Assembly: GCA_021521415.1 (NCBI GenBank)
Contig: JAIQDT010003803.1
Coordinates: 124,001 to 188,000, forward strand
From: Bidens hawaiensis
Lineage: Eukaryota; Streptophyta; Magnoliopsida; Asterales; Asteraceae
Length of the DNA: 64,000 bases
Direction of reading: 5' to 3'
Part shown: piece after piece, positions 24,405 through 35,570 of the stretch
Layout: each line of letters starts with the position of its first letter
Position numbering within the stretch: position 1 is the stretch's first letter
Made by a program: the position numbers and the translations under genes
The notes under the pieces: model-generated
Databases searched by the model: none
Seen by the model: the letters and a program-made list of their open reading frames with translations, nothing else
What the model was told of the DNA's origin: nothing

Positions 24405-24549
24405 CAGTTGATTCTCATTGCTGCTAATAGGGTATCGCTCTTTAAGAGCTCGACAGTCCAATCAATAGTGTGGTTCTTTGCGATAATTGCTGAAGTTATC
24501 AATCTTGCATGCTGGTATAGTTTATCGTCATCAAATTCTGGATATCGAG
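24405..24549 (-). pseudogene. DOX1: Alpha-dioxygenase exon 6
   Basis: Holds YPEFDDDKLYQHARLITSAI, NHTIDWTVELLKSDTLL and MRINW, ending in phase 2 at donor GTAAAC. Two usually conserved positions differ (VHTIDW to NHTIDW, GMRANW to AMRINW). No AG acceptor in the right phase lies just upstream, so the 5' splice boundary is lost; the start given is approximate. Confidence 0.82.
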
Positions 24550-24559
24550 GAGCATGCGG

Positions 24560-25490
24560 ATATATAAAGCAACAATTTAAGTTTTCTTTTTATTAAATAA
24601 TAAATTTATTTTTCTTGTAGATATCAAACCCATAACCAATATAAAAGCTTTTCAATCTTACTAATCTATTAAAGCAGCATAATATGTACACGTCTTATTC
24701 ATCTAGATTGTTCACATAGGATTTTATGTCATCAACAGGCCCGGTTTTAGGGTTGTGCAAACCGTGCTGAGGCATGAGGCCCAAAATAAAAAGGGTCCCA
24801 AACGTGAAGAAGCACCAATAGAGTTTTCTTAGGCGGATCTAGCAGGTAGCCATTGGATATCTGTTCTTTTTTGCTTTGTGGCTGTGTTGGGAGAAGAAGA
24901 AACAAGGTTAAAGTAATTTTTCTTCGCATGAGGCCTAAATTTTTATTATCATTCTCGGAGATGACCTGGTCATCAACTTTCCATGTATCTAATTCCACAT
25001 GTTCACAAGTTAATTTTAATTTAATAATTAACCATGACAACTTTCCTTTCACAAGTTATGGTAACCGGTTTTAATTTTAATCAACCAATATATATTTAAA
25101 CCTTAAAATTAAAAACCAATTATATAAACCTTAGCATTAAAAACCCTAATAAGCATTTTTATTTTCCTCTCTCTCTCTCTCTCTCTCTTGCGGTTTAGGA
25201 AAATTTCCCTACTAACGCTATAAATATTTCTTCTACGATAATGTTCGATTCTCATGTATTATTGATTATTGTTCAATTGTTCAATGTTCGCTTAAGGGTT
25301 AAAGTATTATATTTTTTCCTTCTAATTGAGTTGTTAATCACCATTGCTTAATTTGATATTCGTATAATATATTTAGGTTCTAAATCAAAATTCAATGTTA
25401 AATGAGCATGTTGAAGTTTCTGTAACTGCTTCATCTTCCCATCAATGAATTGTTAATTTAGGTGGTGACTACAATTATTCTCCTAAATAT
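24560..25490. other. Intron 5, first part
   Basis: A block at about 24735-24840 (CAGGCCCGGTTTTAGGG start) looks like a small non-autonomous transposon end, and a (CT)n run lies at about 25168-25190. Nothing codes. Confidence 0.4.
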
Positions 25491-25496
25491 GGTTGA

Positions 25497-25915
25497 TGTA
25501 GGAGGTTATCGAAATTATCACTTCAATATTCCGGTTATATCAGTTCTTACTAAACCCAAATATGTGTTTTCGTTTCTTAATTAAGCACATATATTATAAA
25601 ACTATTATATAACATTATTTGAATTTAATTAATTTCAGCTTCTAGCGTTCCAACTTGGTAGATTAGCAAATTCCTAGATGGAGTATTTGCTAGAAAATGG
25701 TTTTGTTATATAAACGAGTTTTTTTTGTCATGACAAATGTGTCTTAGTTTAATACTTATGATTATTTATTTATTTATGTAGCAAACACAATTCATGTAAC
25801 TTAACGTTTTTTATTATATTTTAAAACTTGTTTTGACTGTTAAAAATACTTTAGTAAGAACTGATATAACCGGAATATTGAACTGATAATTCCCATAACC
25901 AGCTACCACGTCAAC
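25497..25915. repeat. Inverted repeat in intron 5
   Basis: About 60 bp at 25497-25555 (with TTCCGGTTATATCAGTTC) recurs inverted at 25855-25915, spacer about 300 bp. It could be a small foldback element; no target duplication identified. Confidence 0.6.
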
Positions 25916-26111
25916 CTCATCAAGCTTTGTTCACAATCAACGCATACATATAATTCTCCTTCACAAAAGACGATGTTATAATGGATCAAATAATATTATA
26001 TTGATATTGTAATTTGTTTTACGCAAAATAAAGTTGAAGATCGAGGTAAAAGAAAATTTATAAAACCTTGAATAAAATATAAAAGAATAAAACTAACTGA
26101 ATCAATGGGTC

Positions 26112-26390
26112 AAGTTAGAGGTGCACAAAAATCCCGTACTCGGAACTGGACCCGAAAAAAATATCCAGAACCGGTTTTTTTAATACCCGAGTATTCTATA
26201 CCCGAAACTGGAACCAACCCTATCCGTAGGGTATGGATAGGGTATGCATTTTGAGCTCAATACCCGTACCCGGAACCGTACCCGATTTATACCCGTAAAT
26301 ACCCGAAACCGGTCATACCCTATACCCATACCCGGTTATACCCGATACCCGATACCAATTTTCTAATACCCGAAATAATACATGAGTTTT
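26112..26390. mobile_element. hAT-like MITE fragment rich in ACCCG words
   Basis: Starts AGAGGTGCACAAAAATCCCG, close to the end of plant hAT-type MITEs, then carries more than fifteen TACCCG/CCCGAA words. The right end and an 8-bp target duplication were not found. Confidence 0.5.
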
Positions 26391-27360
26391 TATAGTATAT
26401 TTGTATGTTTACTTCACAACTTTTATGTTATTCTACAAAGGAAACAAAATGAGAAAGATTTGTAGCCACACAAAAAAACCCTAAAATAAAAAAAGAATCA
26501 TAACTCAAAATTAAAAATTAAAATTAAAATTAAAACACAAAAATGTTTCCACCATCTTTCTTTTAAAAAAAACACACAATAGTGAGTGAAAAATATCATT
26601 ATGTCTTTTTGTTTAATATTGTGTTTTGTGTTTATTTTCGTTGTTTAGTGTGTCTTTTTTTTTTGATATTTTGTTATATTACTCAACATTTTTTATATTT
26701 TGTTTGGCAATGTGTTATATTTTGTGATCTATTGTGTCTTTTTTTAGTTATAAGTATGTATTTTTTAGTAATAATTGTGTCTTTTTTTCATTTTCGTTAT
26801 TGTATCTTTTCGTCAATTTTTTAGCGGGAATGACGAGGAAGACATTTTAGTTTTTAAAATTTTTCGTTTTTATTTATGTTTTAATTTATATTATTTTATT
26901 ATTTGTTTTTAATTTTTTTAAGGGGTTTTGTGTGATCACAAATCCTTCTTACACTTCTCATTTTTATCTCTTTTTGTATTTTAACTTTACCCTTGAATCA
27001 ATAACTTAGGTTTAATGTTTATAATTTAAAAGTTAATAAGTTTCGATAAAAATATAATAGTCCAACAAAATGTTTAAAATTTATTAGAAATTTTTTCATA
27101 GCTTTATTTAATATAAAACTTTTTATAATTCAATGACCCAATAAGAATAGGAGTGAGAGGAGGAAGATTTTAAGAAAATACATATTTTGGTAAATATTTT
27201 TAAATCACTCAAATTTTTTTCTCTCATCCTCTAGTTTGATGAAAAATAACATAAAAGATAGTGATTGCTAGTATACTTATAAATATGTAGAAAAATGATT
27301 TTACCCGTGTAATAAATGTACGACCCAGTTTTCTTTATATATAAAATAAAATAAAATGTG
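26391..27360. other. AT-rich intron DNA, nothing recognised
   Basis: Low-complexity T- and A-rich DNA. A hydrophobic 80-codon ORF at 26582-26824 is a by-product of poly-T composition. Confidence 0.5.
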
Positions 27361-27361
27361 C

Positions 27362-28105
27362 ACTGAAATCAGGGAAGATTCTTAAAATGTCTTATTTTTA
27401 TAGAGGGATATCAAATATGTCCTTTCAAAATTCAAATACCCCATTTGTCACTTTACTAACTCGTCTTCAACTCTACGTTAGGAAATCGAGACGACATATT
27501 TCTTAACTCGCCGCCTCTCCGTCATGTTTGCTCAAAACCCATCGACTCCCCTCCATTAGCTCAAAACATGTCGCCTTCCCACTGTGTTAGCTAAAAAATT
27601 AAATCTAATAAATCTTATTATTTAAAAAAATATATCTAAGGTACACATAAAATAATTTGATGGTATGCATGATTTGTCGAAATCCAATATACAAGAACTT
27701 AATAACAAAAAAAAGTACAATATTTAAATATTTTTCAATTAAGTTTTAGATCCATGTTTATAGTAAAGATAAGGTAAAATATAAAGTTTTAGCTAACACG
27801 GTGAGGATACGATGATTTTTGAGCTAACATGGAGGGAGACGATGGGTTTTGAGCTAACATGGAGGGGAGACGATGTGTTTTGAGCTAACATGGATATACT
27901 ATGGATTTTGAGCTAACATGGCGGGGAGACGACGGGTTATGAGCTAATATGGAGGGGAGGCGGCGAGTTAAGAAACATGTCTCGATTTTCTAACATAGTG
28001 CCGAATATGAGTTAGTAAAGGGACAAAGAAGGAATTTAAATTTTAAAGGGTCATATTTATAATATATATTTGTTTAAATGGGGCATTTTAAAAATTTTCC
28101 CTTCA
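27362..28105. mobile_element. Foldback MITE with tandem repeats in its arms
   Basis: Long imperfect inverted arms: about 27362-27590 and 27790-28105. Matching ends are AGGGAAGATTCTTAAAATG and AGGGAAAATTTTTAAAATG. Inside the arms a unit of about 30 bp (GAGCTAACATGGAGGGGAG) is repeated about six times on the right and about three times on the left. No clean target duplication. Confidence 0.65.
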
Positions 28106-28540
28106 AATAAAGGTAAAAATCGTAAAATAACACGTGATAAGAGTTTCTACAATAATAAGTTGTATTTTAAATAACAAACTAGAAAACAATCGAAAACTTA
28201 AAATTGTCGCATCAAATGATTGCATAGAGCCAATTTAGTGGTTGACAACTTGAGATTGTGTTTCCGTAAAGATATTTCTACAAAACTAGATGGTGATGGA
28301 AGCATTCTTTAGAACCATGGACTGATGTAAAACTATTATTCAATATCAATCCATGGACAATGTAAAACCATAATTCAATATCAATATATCATACTCCAAT
28401 ATAATTTCATAAAGTTTTAACCATTTAATACTTGAATATAACTTAATATTTCATACATAGGTATTGGTTCATTTCATAAATTTTTTTTGAAGCAAGGAGT
28501 GAATGTGTAACTTCATTAATCCCTATTTTCACTCTTTTTC

Positions 28541-28735
28541 TTATTTTGTAGTGTGTATGTACGTGTGTAGGTACGTATTTTTGTATATGTATATGTATGT
28601 TTGTATGTGTGTAGGTGTGTAGGTTTGAATGTTGCTCAATACGTTTGTATGTGTGTAGGTATGTTTGAATGTGTGTAGGTACGCATGTATATGTGTGTAT
28701 ATAGGTTTGAATGTGTGTAGATAAGACATAAACAC
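28541..28735. repeat. GTGTGTAGGTAYGT minisatellite
   Basis: Degenerate short tandem repeats of a GTATGTGTGTAGGT-like unit. The minus-strand His/Thr/Tyr-rich ORF over it is a repeat artefact. Confidence 0.8.
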
Positions 28736-28847
28736 AACTAACCTACATACATGTAGGTAACATCATAAGAGATGGAGAGAAATTAGGGATTAATGGAGTT
28801 ACACATTCACTTCTCGCTGTAATATCACTACTCGCAAGATCCATCCC

Positions 28848-28848
<1 letters not shown>

Positions 28849-28882
<34 letters not shown>
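28849..28882. repeat. (TA)n(TG)n microsatellite
   Basis: Pure dinucleotide run next to the left end of the MITE at 28884. Confidence 0.9.
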
Positions 28883-28883
<1 letters not shown>

Positions 28884-29416
28884 AGGGTAAGAATCCTAAG
28901 AGAATCCTTTGCAAATTGAGAACCACTTTGAACCACTAAAAACACATTTAAAAAAAATCTTTAAAAAAATCATAAAACAAAAAATAATTAAAATTTTAAA
29001 AAAGTAAAAAAAACCAAAATTCTTATATTTCATTCCAATTTCATTAAAAGAAAATAAAAAAAACGTCGTATTATACACATATGTATAATTTTATATAATC
29101 TTTAGTTACGTAATATACACATATTTACAGTATCATTTATCTTAAATTATACATATGTGTACAAAAAAAACATGTAAATGTACATATATGGATATATTAT
29201 ACATATGTGTATATAATTTAGCTAAATCGAGTTTTTTTTTTGTTTTTTTCATGAAACCGGGATGATAAAATAATAATTTTGGTTTTTTTTACTTTTTTTA
29301 TTTTTGTGTTTTTTTTAATTTTATGATTTTTTTTTATTTTTGGGTTTTTTATGGTCTAAAATGGTTCTCATAGTTCTTAATTTTAAAAAGATTCTCTCAT
29401 GATCCCGATCTTATAT

Positions 29417-29417
<1 letters not shown>
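28884..29417. mobile_element. AT-rich MITE in intron 5
   Basis: Left end GGGTAAGAATCCTAAGAGAATC and right end GATTCTCTCATGATCCCG form imperfect inverted termini, with A-rich sequence in the left half mirrored by T-rich sequence in the right half. It sits between dinucleotide runs, a common target for this MITE type. No ORF. Confidence 0.55.
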
Positions 29418-29418
<1 letters not shown>

Positions 29419-29470
<52 letters not shown>

Positions 29471-29635
29471 AATTTAATCAATTTCTTAAGTAAATAATTA
29501 GTTATATATATATATATATATATATTAAAAAAATTTAATCAATTTCTTAAGTAAATAATTAGTTATATATATATATATATATATATTAAAAAAATTTAAT
29601 CAATTTCTTAAGTAAATAATTAGTTATAACATATA
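29419..29635. repeat. (TA)n plus 61-bp tandem repeat, three units
   Basis: TTTAATCAATTTCTTAAG follows each of three (TA)n runs at a 61-bp period; ends 30 bp before exon 5. Confidence 0.85.
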
Positions 29636-29665
29636 AGAGATTAATGTTGGGTGGGATTAATTTAC

Positions 29666-29878
29666 CTTAAGCATATCACATATAAGATTATGCTCTTTAA
29701 CAAATAATGCTTGCAAGAGGGAGAAACCAGCCCAACAATTTCGGACGTCTCCTGATATCGGAATCCCTTTTCATCATGTTCAAGAAGTCCATCTTTAGCT
29801 ATCTTTAGCTTTCCATCTTTATACGCTATTATCTTCTTCATACCGGCTTCATTGTTTCCATAAATAACACTTCCATCC
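29666..29878 (-). pseudogene. DOX1: Alpha-dioxygenase exon 5, frameshifted
   Basis: Acceptor AACAG, donor GTAAAT. Begins DGSVIYGNNEAGMKK and KIAKDGLLEHDEKG. After EKG one G is missing from a G-run (about 29765); the family's ISGDVRNCWAGFSLLQ continues only in the next frame. The exon is 213 bp where the flanking phases require 214. Confidence 0.88.
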
Positions 29879-30187
29879 CTGTTCATGTTAGTTCACATTC
29901 CAATTGTCAGGGACGGTTCCATATTTTTATAAAGTTTGATCACTCTAAATCATAGTTGTATTCGTTGTATATTATGTTGGCATTTTTACATATGTGATTA
30001 CTATAATATGTTACTATTTGACAAAACGTTAAAAAAATAGGGCACACATAAATGAAGGACCCTAAAGGCTAAAGCATATAATTTTTTAAAACACATACAT
30101 GGGACGTCGGACCTACCGACCTAATGATATGCTCAATTGGTCAATGTCATTTGACTTGTGTGAAGTCCTAAAGTTGAAGCAACTTAC

Positions 30188-30321
30188 CACCATGGTGTCC
30201 TTGAATTTAGAAAGCCAGTCTTAGTTTGATGTGATCCTGTAGAAAATTCTTTGCTCTTGTAAAACTTAAAGGACTTCAATGGGCACTTCTCAGCCACCTC
30301 TGGCGGAGCTACAATTTTAAC
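30188..30321 (-). pseudogene. DOX1: Alpha-dioxygenase exon 4
   Basis: Forty-four codons plus two bases between acceptor TTATAG and donor GTAAGTT; EVAEKCPLKSFKFYKSKE and RTPWW. Open frame. Confidence 0.88.
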
Positions 30322-30659
30322 CTATAACGACGAATAACAAACTCAATGTTCATGGATTTACTTTTATCAACTAATATTTTTTCTAATGGACTTCTTTTTA
30401 AAATAGATGCATCTAAGTTAGTGATTTTACGGTTGAAGCTGCTATCTTAAGAATAATTTCACTTTCCAGAGTATAGTTGACATTTCAAATAAAAAAAAGG
30501 TAAAAAGAAATCTGGACTCTCGTCTTAGATTTGCGTACTTCACAAGTTTAAATTCACAACAAACGTACTTTCAATAAACTTAACAACAGAATCGGCCATT
30601 CATCATTTTTTTAAGGTTCTTATCTGGCATAATCAACTGAAGAAGTTAATTACACTGAC

Positions 30660-30748
30660 CTGATGGGTATCCTCCATATGATCAATCCAGTCATGAATCA
30701 TGAACTGTAACCAAGAGCAAGCTATCATATTGAATTGCTTCCCACAGT
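30660..30748 (-). pseudogene. DOX1: Alpha-dioxygenase exon 3, downstream half
   Basis: Resumes in frame on the other side of the gypsy element with GKQFNMIACSWLQFMIHDWI, which includes the distal-heme HDW segment, and ends THQ before donor GTCAGT. The 66 + 84 coding bases of the two halves (one target copy removed) give 50 codons, as expected for the exon. Confidence 0.9.
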
Positions 30749-31684
30749 TGAAGAGGTAGGTCACAGCAGAGCCCAGTTGGACCCGCAAGACTCACCTTGA
30801 AGAGGGACGTTTGCGCAAGGACCAACTGGTTCCGCAGGACCCACCATGCTCAGAGATGAAGACCTTACACGCAGTACGCCAGCTGTTCCCGCAGGGAAAG
30901 CCTCCCAATGGTGAAGTACCCCGCCTGTCCCCGCAGCTGCGGATACCCGCACTAATAGCAAGGCTACACACACAAGGCACTAACTCAATAATTCAGTGTC
31001 ACCTGAAGGAATGAGCAAGGCGGGAATACTCCCGCCCAAATGAGCCAGTCCGTATGCTTCTGGAAGATCTTTTGTACTATACCTGCCAAGGTATGGACAA
31101 AATAGACAAGATCTGACCAAAGCAACCCATGAACCAATCACAGGGTGACAGCTCACCGACAACAGTACGAGGAGCATGCTCTAGTACTGTTTGTCACTAT
31201 TAGCCGCTGCCTACTCACCAACCCTTGTCGTGGCACGCACATAGCCTGCAGTTGGTGGAAAAGGAATAGTACACAGCCGGCCTGGTCACTATCAGCCGCT
31301 GCCTACCCACCAACCAGCATGGCACGTGCGTAGCCCATAGTTGGTAGAACAGGAATATTATACAGCTGGCTGTACCTGCTTGGAAACCTACCTTCGGCTA
31401 TAAATACTCCAACACCTTGGAACGGTAGGATCATCTGGTATTTTACCTTCACTAGCTATTTCTCTCAATATACACTTATATTCAGAGCAATCTAGTCTGA
31501 TTCTCACGCCGGAGGGTGGTCACAAGGAGGAACCCCCCCCCCCCCTCTCAGTGACGAGCTCACGGTGTCTGTTTTGCAGGTCATCTGAAGAACATCCTTC
31601 TTTGCCGGACCAAACCCTCGTGGGAAACATTACTTAACCCCCAGATTATCCATAATCTACTCGGGGTCACCTAGTGTTTCTTCA
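30749..31684 (+). mobile_element. Gypsy 5' LTR
   Basis: 936 bp, TGAAGA...CTTCA. TATA box CTATAAATAC at 31398. A C-run loop and the GAGCTCACGGTGTCTG block lie at 31530-31572. It is 20 bp shorter than the 3' LTR after GCGGATAC; the extra piece in the other LTR is flanked by TAC, suggesting a deletion here by microhomology. Confidence 0.92.
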
Positions 31685-31685
31685 T

Positions 31686-31700
31686 TGGCGCCATCCGTGC
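31686..31700 (+). promoter_or_regulatory. Gypsy primer-binding site
   Basis: TGGCGCCATCCGTGC one base inside the LTR; the TGGCGCC form is typical of Tat and Athila elements. The matching tRNA was not determined. Confidence 0.8.
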
Positions 31701-31744
31701 ATAAAAGCTAGAACTAATTCAGTTTTTTCAAAACTTCTGAAAAA

Positions 31745-33810
31745 ATGGTTAACGTTACTCCGGTCCCAAGGCCAGTAAGTGACCAAGAAACCCCGGTAAC
31801 CACAACCCCAGCTACTGGGGGGAACACCGGCGGTTACACAAATTTTACGAACACTACCCCGGTTACCCAAGCCGGGGCAAGTGCAGTAAACAATATTTCA
31901 CTGGGGTTCACTGATGCCCAGTTGGAGAAACAGACGAGGCTCCCTCGCCAAACACTCGATCAAGTTAAGGCGTGGGCCGAAGCACGTCAGAAGGAATTCC
32001 AAGCTGAGTTGGATGAACGCTTGCGTTCACTCCAACAGGCTGACGAATTCGGGAGCACTCGACAACAGCTCAACATGAACAGTGAGTGCGAGTACTCGGA
32101 CGATGATCGGGAGGAATACGACACTGACGCGAACCCTCGCCATAGGGCGAAAGGGAAGCGTAAAGAAACGGACTTCCAACCAAGAAGGAATTTCGGAGAA
32201 ACCTTCAAACCAAGGAACGCGGGGGGAAACCCACGCGATTTCTCCAAAACCTTTAGACCAACTGCTGCAAATGCGGGAACATCCAAGTTTGCAAGGGACA
32301 TTGCGGAAGCAATCGCCCCGAGAAGTGCCAAACAGATGTCCAACATCGGCACTTATGATGGTCTATCTGACCCAGACGATCACTTGAACAGATTCATAGC
32401 GGGGGCAACCGTCAGTAACTGGACAGAACCCACGTGGTGTTATATGTTCCAGATGACGCTGGTTGGAGCGGCCAGGGCGTGGTTTGATCGTTTACCGGTC
32501 CACCACATCTATGATTGGGCGAACTTTCAACACAAGTTCAGCCAACACTTCAGTCAACAGAGGAAATATACTGAAGAGCAGTGGACGATCCTCAACTGCG
32601 TGAGAGAGGAAGATGAATCTTTACTAGACTTCATCACTCGCTTCAACTCCAAAAAGCTGAGTCTGGGCAACATAAGTGAAGATCTAGTTCGCGCCGCTTT
32701 CATCCAAGGCGCCGAATACCCAGAGCTTATCCGCACGTTGACGGGTAAGGACGGCATGCCATCCACATGGGATGCCATCATGACGGCGGCCAAGCGCTTT
32801 GCCGAGACGGAGAAGCAACTGGGTAGGGATCTTCCCCAGAGTACACATCTCTACACGCAGACGACCAGAGAAAACAATGTTCGGATCGCCCGGCAGAACA
32901 AAAAGAGGAAGCTAGGTATTTGGCAGTCAAGGGTAAACTTTGACACCTCATCCAGCTCTCGCCCTCTTGTTGGCGGAAGGGATAACACGCACCCTTCAAG
33001 CCGAAAACACCGGTGGACGCCACTCACCAAAAGCGTCACGGAGATATTTGCCACCGAAAAACTCCCATGGCCAAAAGCTCCAATGATCCGGCAACGACCT
33101 AATGCGGATCAGAGCAAATCCTGTGACTTCCACGGGACAAAGGGTCACAGTACAGAGGAGTGTACATCCTTGAAGGATATTGTTGAAACATTCGTCAAGG
33201 ATGGAAGACTTGCACACCTTGTGGCATCAATCAAGAATGGAGGAAGGAATGATAACCGGTATAAAGGCAACGGACGAAAGCCCGTTGACATCAGCATCCA
33301 CATGGTTCATGGCAACATCAGAGGAAGAAAAAGACGAACGACAGAACCATGCGAATGGAAGGAAGCTGAGGTGCGCTTCCCGCGAGTGCCTGGAGGACCC
33401 AGCAAGGAAGGCCCTATCGTCATCAAAAGCCAGCTGGGGCATTACATAACTTCCCGCACTCTTGCTGACAACGGCGCCTCGTCAACGGTTATGTACAGGC
33501 AGTTCTTCGACAAGCTAGACGACGAAGACAAAGAACGCCTGGAAACGGTTTACGCCTCAATGGAAGGGTTCGACGGCAGCACAAACACCCCCCTGGGTAT
33601 CCTATCTTTCCCCGTCATTCTCACGGACGGGAAATACTCCCGCACAGAAGACGTGGACTTCGTCGTAATGAGGAAGCCACATCACAAATACGACATTCTC
33701 TTCGGGAGAGACGGGATGGCAAGATTCAACGCCGTGGTATCTTCAGTCCACGGCATGATGGGATGGCCAACTGCTGAGGGTGTAGCGATGATCACCGGTA
33801 TCCCCCAGGT
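31745..33810 (+). CDS. gag: Gypsy gag-protease, 3' end cut by copia insertion
   Basis: Open from ATG 31745 for 688 codons until the copia LTR. N-terminus Thr/Pro-rich; capsid-like retrotrans_gag domain at about residues 195-360 (AARAWFDRLP, FITRFNSKKLSLG, LTGKDGMPSTWD); Tat-type knuckle CDFHGTKGHSTEEC near 459; aspartic protease with LADNGASSTVMY near 575, where Asn replaces the usual Thr/Ser of D-T-G. The original frame continues after the copia element at 42234. Gag builds the particle and the protease cuts the polyprotein. Confidence 0.88.
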
Positions 33811-34789
33811 TGTTGGGTTTCTATGGATATTTTAAACTTAGTTAACCATTTAACTAGTCATTAAAATGGCGGAAGCGTGATATTTACAAACTAAACATAT
33901 GTATCCATGTGTTTATATATGTATATATTACAAGTTTATATAAGATGTGTTCATGAACAACCTAGTTTATTCATGTCATAAGATTACCAATAATCTATTT
34001 AATAGAAACCCGAAGCAAGGATCAAATGATACGGAAAAACTAAATTATCAAAGCTATAAACACTTACATTCTTAACCCTTTAAGAGTGTAGTTGATGTTG
34101 AAGAAGATGATGATGTTGATGCTAGACTTTCAAAAGGAAAACCCTCAAACAGAATATACCCCGAGCCTCCAACACACACCGAGCTATGTTAGGAAGCTTG
34201 AACACGAGAAACCGAGACCCAAACCTTTTCTTCTTGATTTCGGCCGAACCAAAAAACAAGAGAGAAAGAGAATGGTGTATCTTACTTGAAAGTGTGTACA
34301 TATCTTTTTAAATGAGATCATATCTCTTTAAAGTCCATGGTTAGATTTTAGTCAAGTAAACCATACTCAACCTCTATCCATTCTTTACCAACTTTGACCA
34401 AAACTTTGGGGTGTGGGGCCCACCCAAAACCGGCCCCAAAATATATTTATTTATTATTTTTTTTTATTTTTTTTTGTACTTTATAAAATATATAAACACC
34501 CCATCTTTTATAAACCATTTTATAAAAGAACACATAGTTAAATAATCATTCCAATAATAATTATTTGAATAAATAAATTAACCAATTAATTTATTCAACA
34601 CTTTCAAGTAAGTATTCAGAAACCCGATTTTCTGAATGTGTCGTGTTCTGTATTTGTCTTATAGATCTTATCTTAACAAATACATAATTGGTGTGTGTCT
34701 AACTCGTTATTGGGTATGACCCGACTTGGATCAAACACGGCTAGCCACATTAACCTAATTATGTGTCTCGGGCATACGGTATTCCAACA
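33811..34789 (-). mobile_element. Copia 3' LTR (left)
   Basis: 979 bp, TGTTGG...CCAACA. The inner edge at 34790 abuts the polypurine tract. The 65-codon plus-strand ORF in both LTRs is chance. Confidence 0.95.
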
Positions 34790-34800
34790 ATCTCCCACTT
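34790..34800 (-). promoter_or_regulatory. Copia polypurine tract
   Basis: Minus strand AAGTGGGAGAT directly before the LTR start TGTTGG. Confidence 0.9.
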
Positions 34801-35570
34801 GCACGAGACTCATAGGAAGTTAATGCTAATGGTGAATACCGCCTAACAACAGGTCACCACCCCTAGTGTGTTTGACTAAGTGCCATTCAATAACATCATC
34901 CCCTTCAAGTCCATACTTGATATGATATAGGTAAGTCTTATCATTACATCCCTTTATTACTAGATGTCCTGTCAAATCGAAGAGACACAGAGTGATCATT
35001 CTCTCAATGATTTAACTTAACAGGCCTTAGACATTTAAACTCTCAACACATAAGAGGAACAAATCCCATCTTGACTGCATACATCCTCGTTGACATCTCA
35101 TATGATATCTGAGCTCTTTCTTACACGTCATCGTGTTACCGAAATAACAAAGAAAAGAGTCAAGTTATCAGACTTGATGAAAAACCAGATCCAATATGCA
35201 TCTCAGGTCAAAGGACACAATGATACTCGCCTTTACTCAAGGATTACTTATGATCAGTTGCACTAACTCCATGCAGTGATCCTTGAGAGCGGATCATGTC
35301 CAATATTTGTATCCCACAAATATCTATGAACCTTGGTGGCAAACCTATGCCCTATATTCATCACATGAATATCAACCAATCCGGGTTCATAATAGTCTTA
35401 CCTTCATACTTGTTCCCACAAGCATGATCGACTACGGACGTTTAGAACAACATAAGTCATTCATGGATTAAACATGCAAATATAGAACATAACTCATTGA
35501 AAAATTAAAACATAATTAATTATCATGAGATACCCATTACATTTGTTCTTATACAAACACTAAACACAGA
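34801..35570 (-). other. Copia 3' untranslated region
   Basis: No supported ORF between the polyprotein stop and the polypurine tract. Confidence 0.7.

Noticed and set aside
26582..26824. Hydrophobic membrane protein
   Set aside because: Phe/Val-rich ORF produced by poly-T composition; no codon bias or partner exons.
28541..28735. His/Thr/Tyr-rich minus-strand protein
   Set aside because: It is the translation of a GTGTGTAGGT minisatellite with no start context or homology.
31987..33450. Minus-strand and alternate-frame ORFs over the gypsy gag
   Set aside because: Shadows of the gag frame; no homology and no splice or promoter signals, unlike the antisense gene at 45672-48813.
33842..34290. 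Identical 65-codon ORFs in both copia LTRs
   Set aside because: Short, no domain; duplicated only because the LTRs are duplicated.
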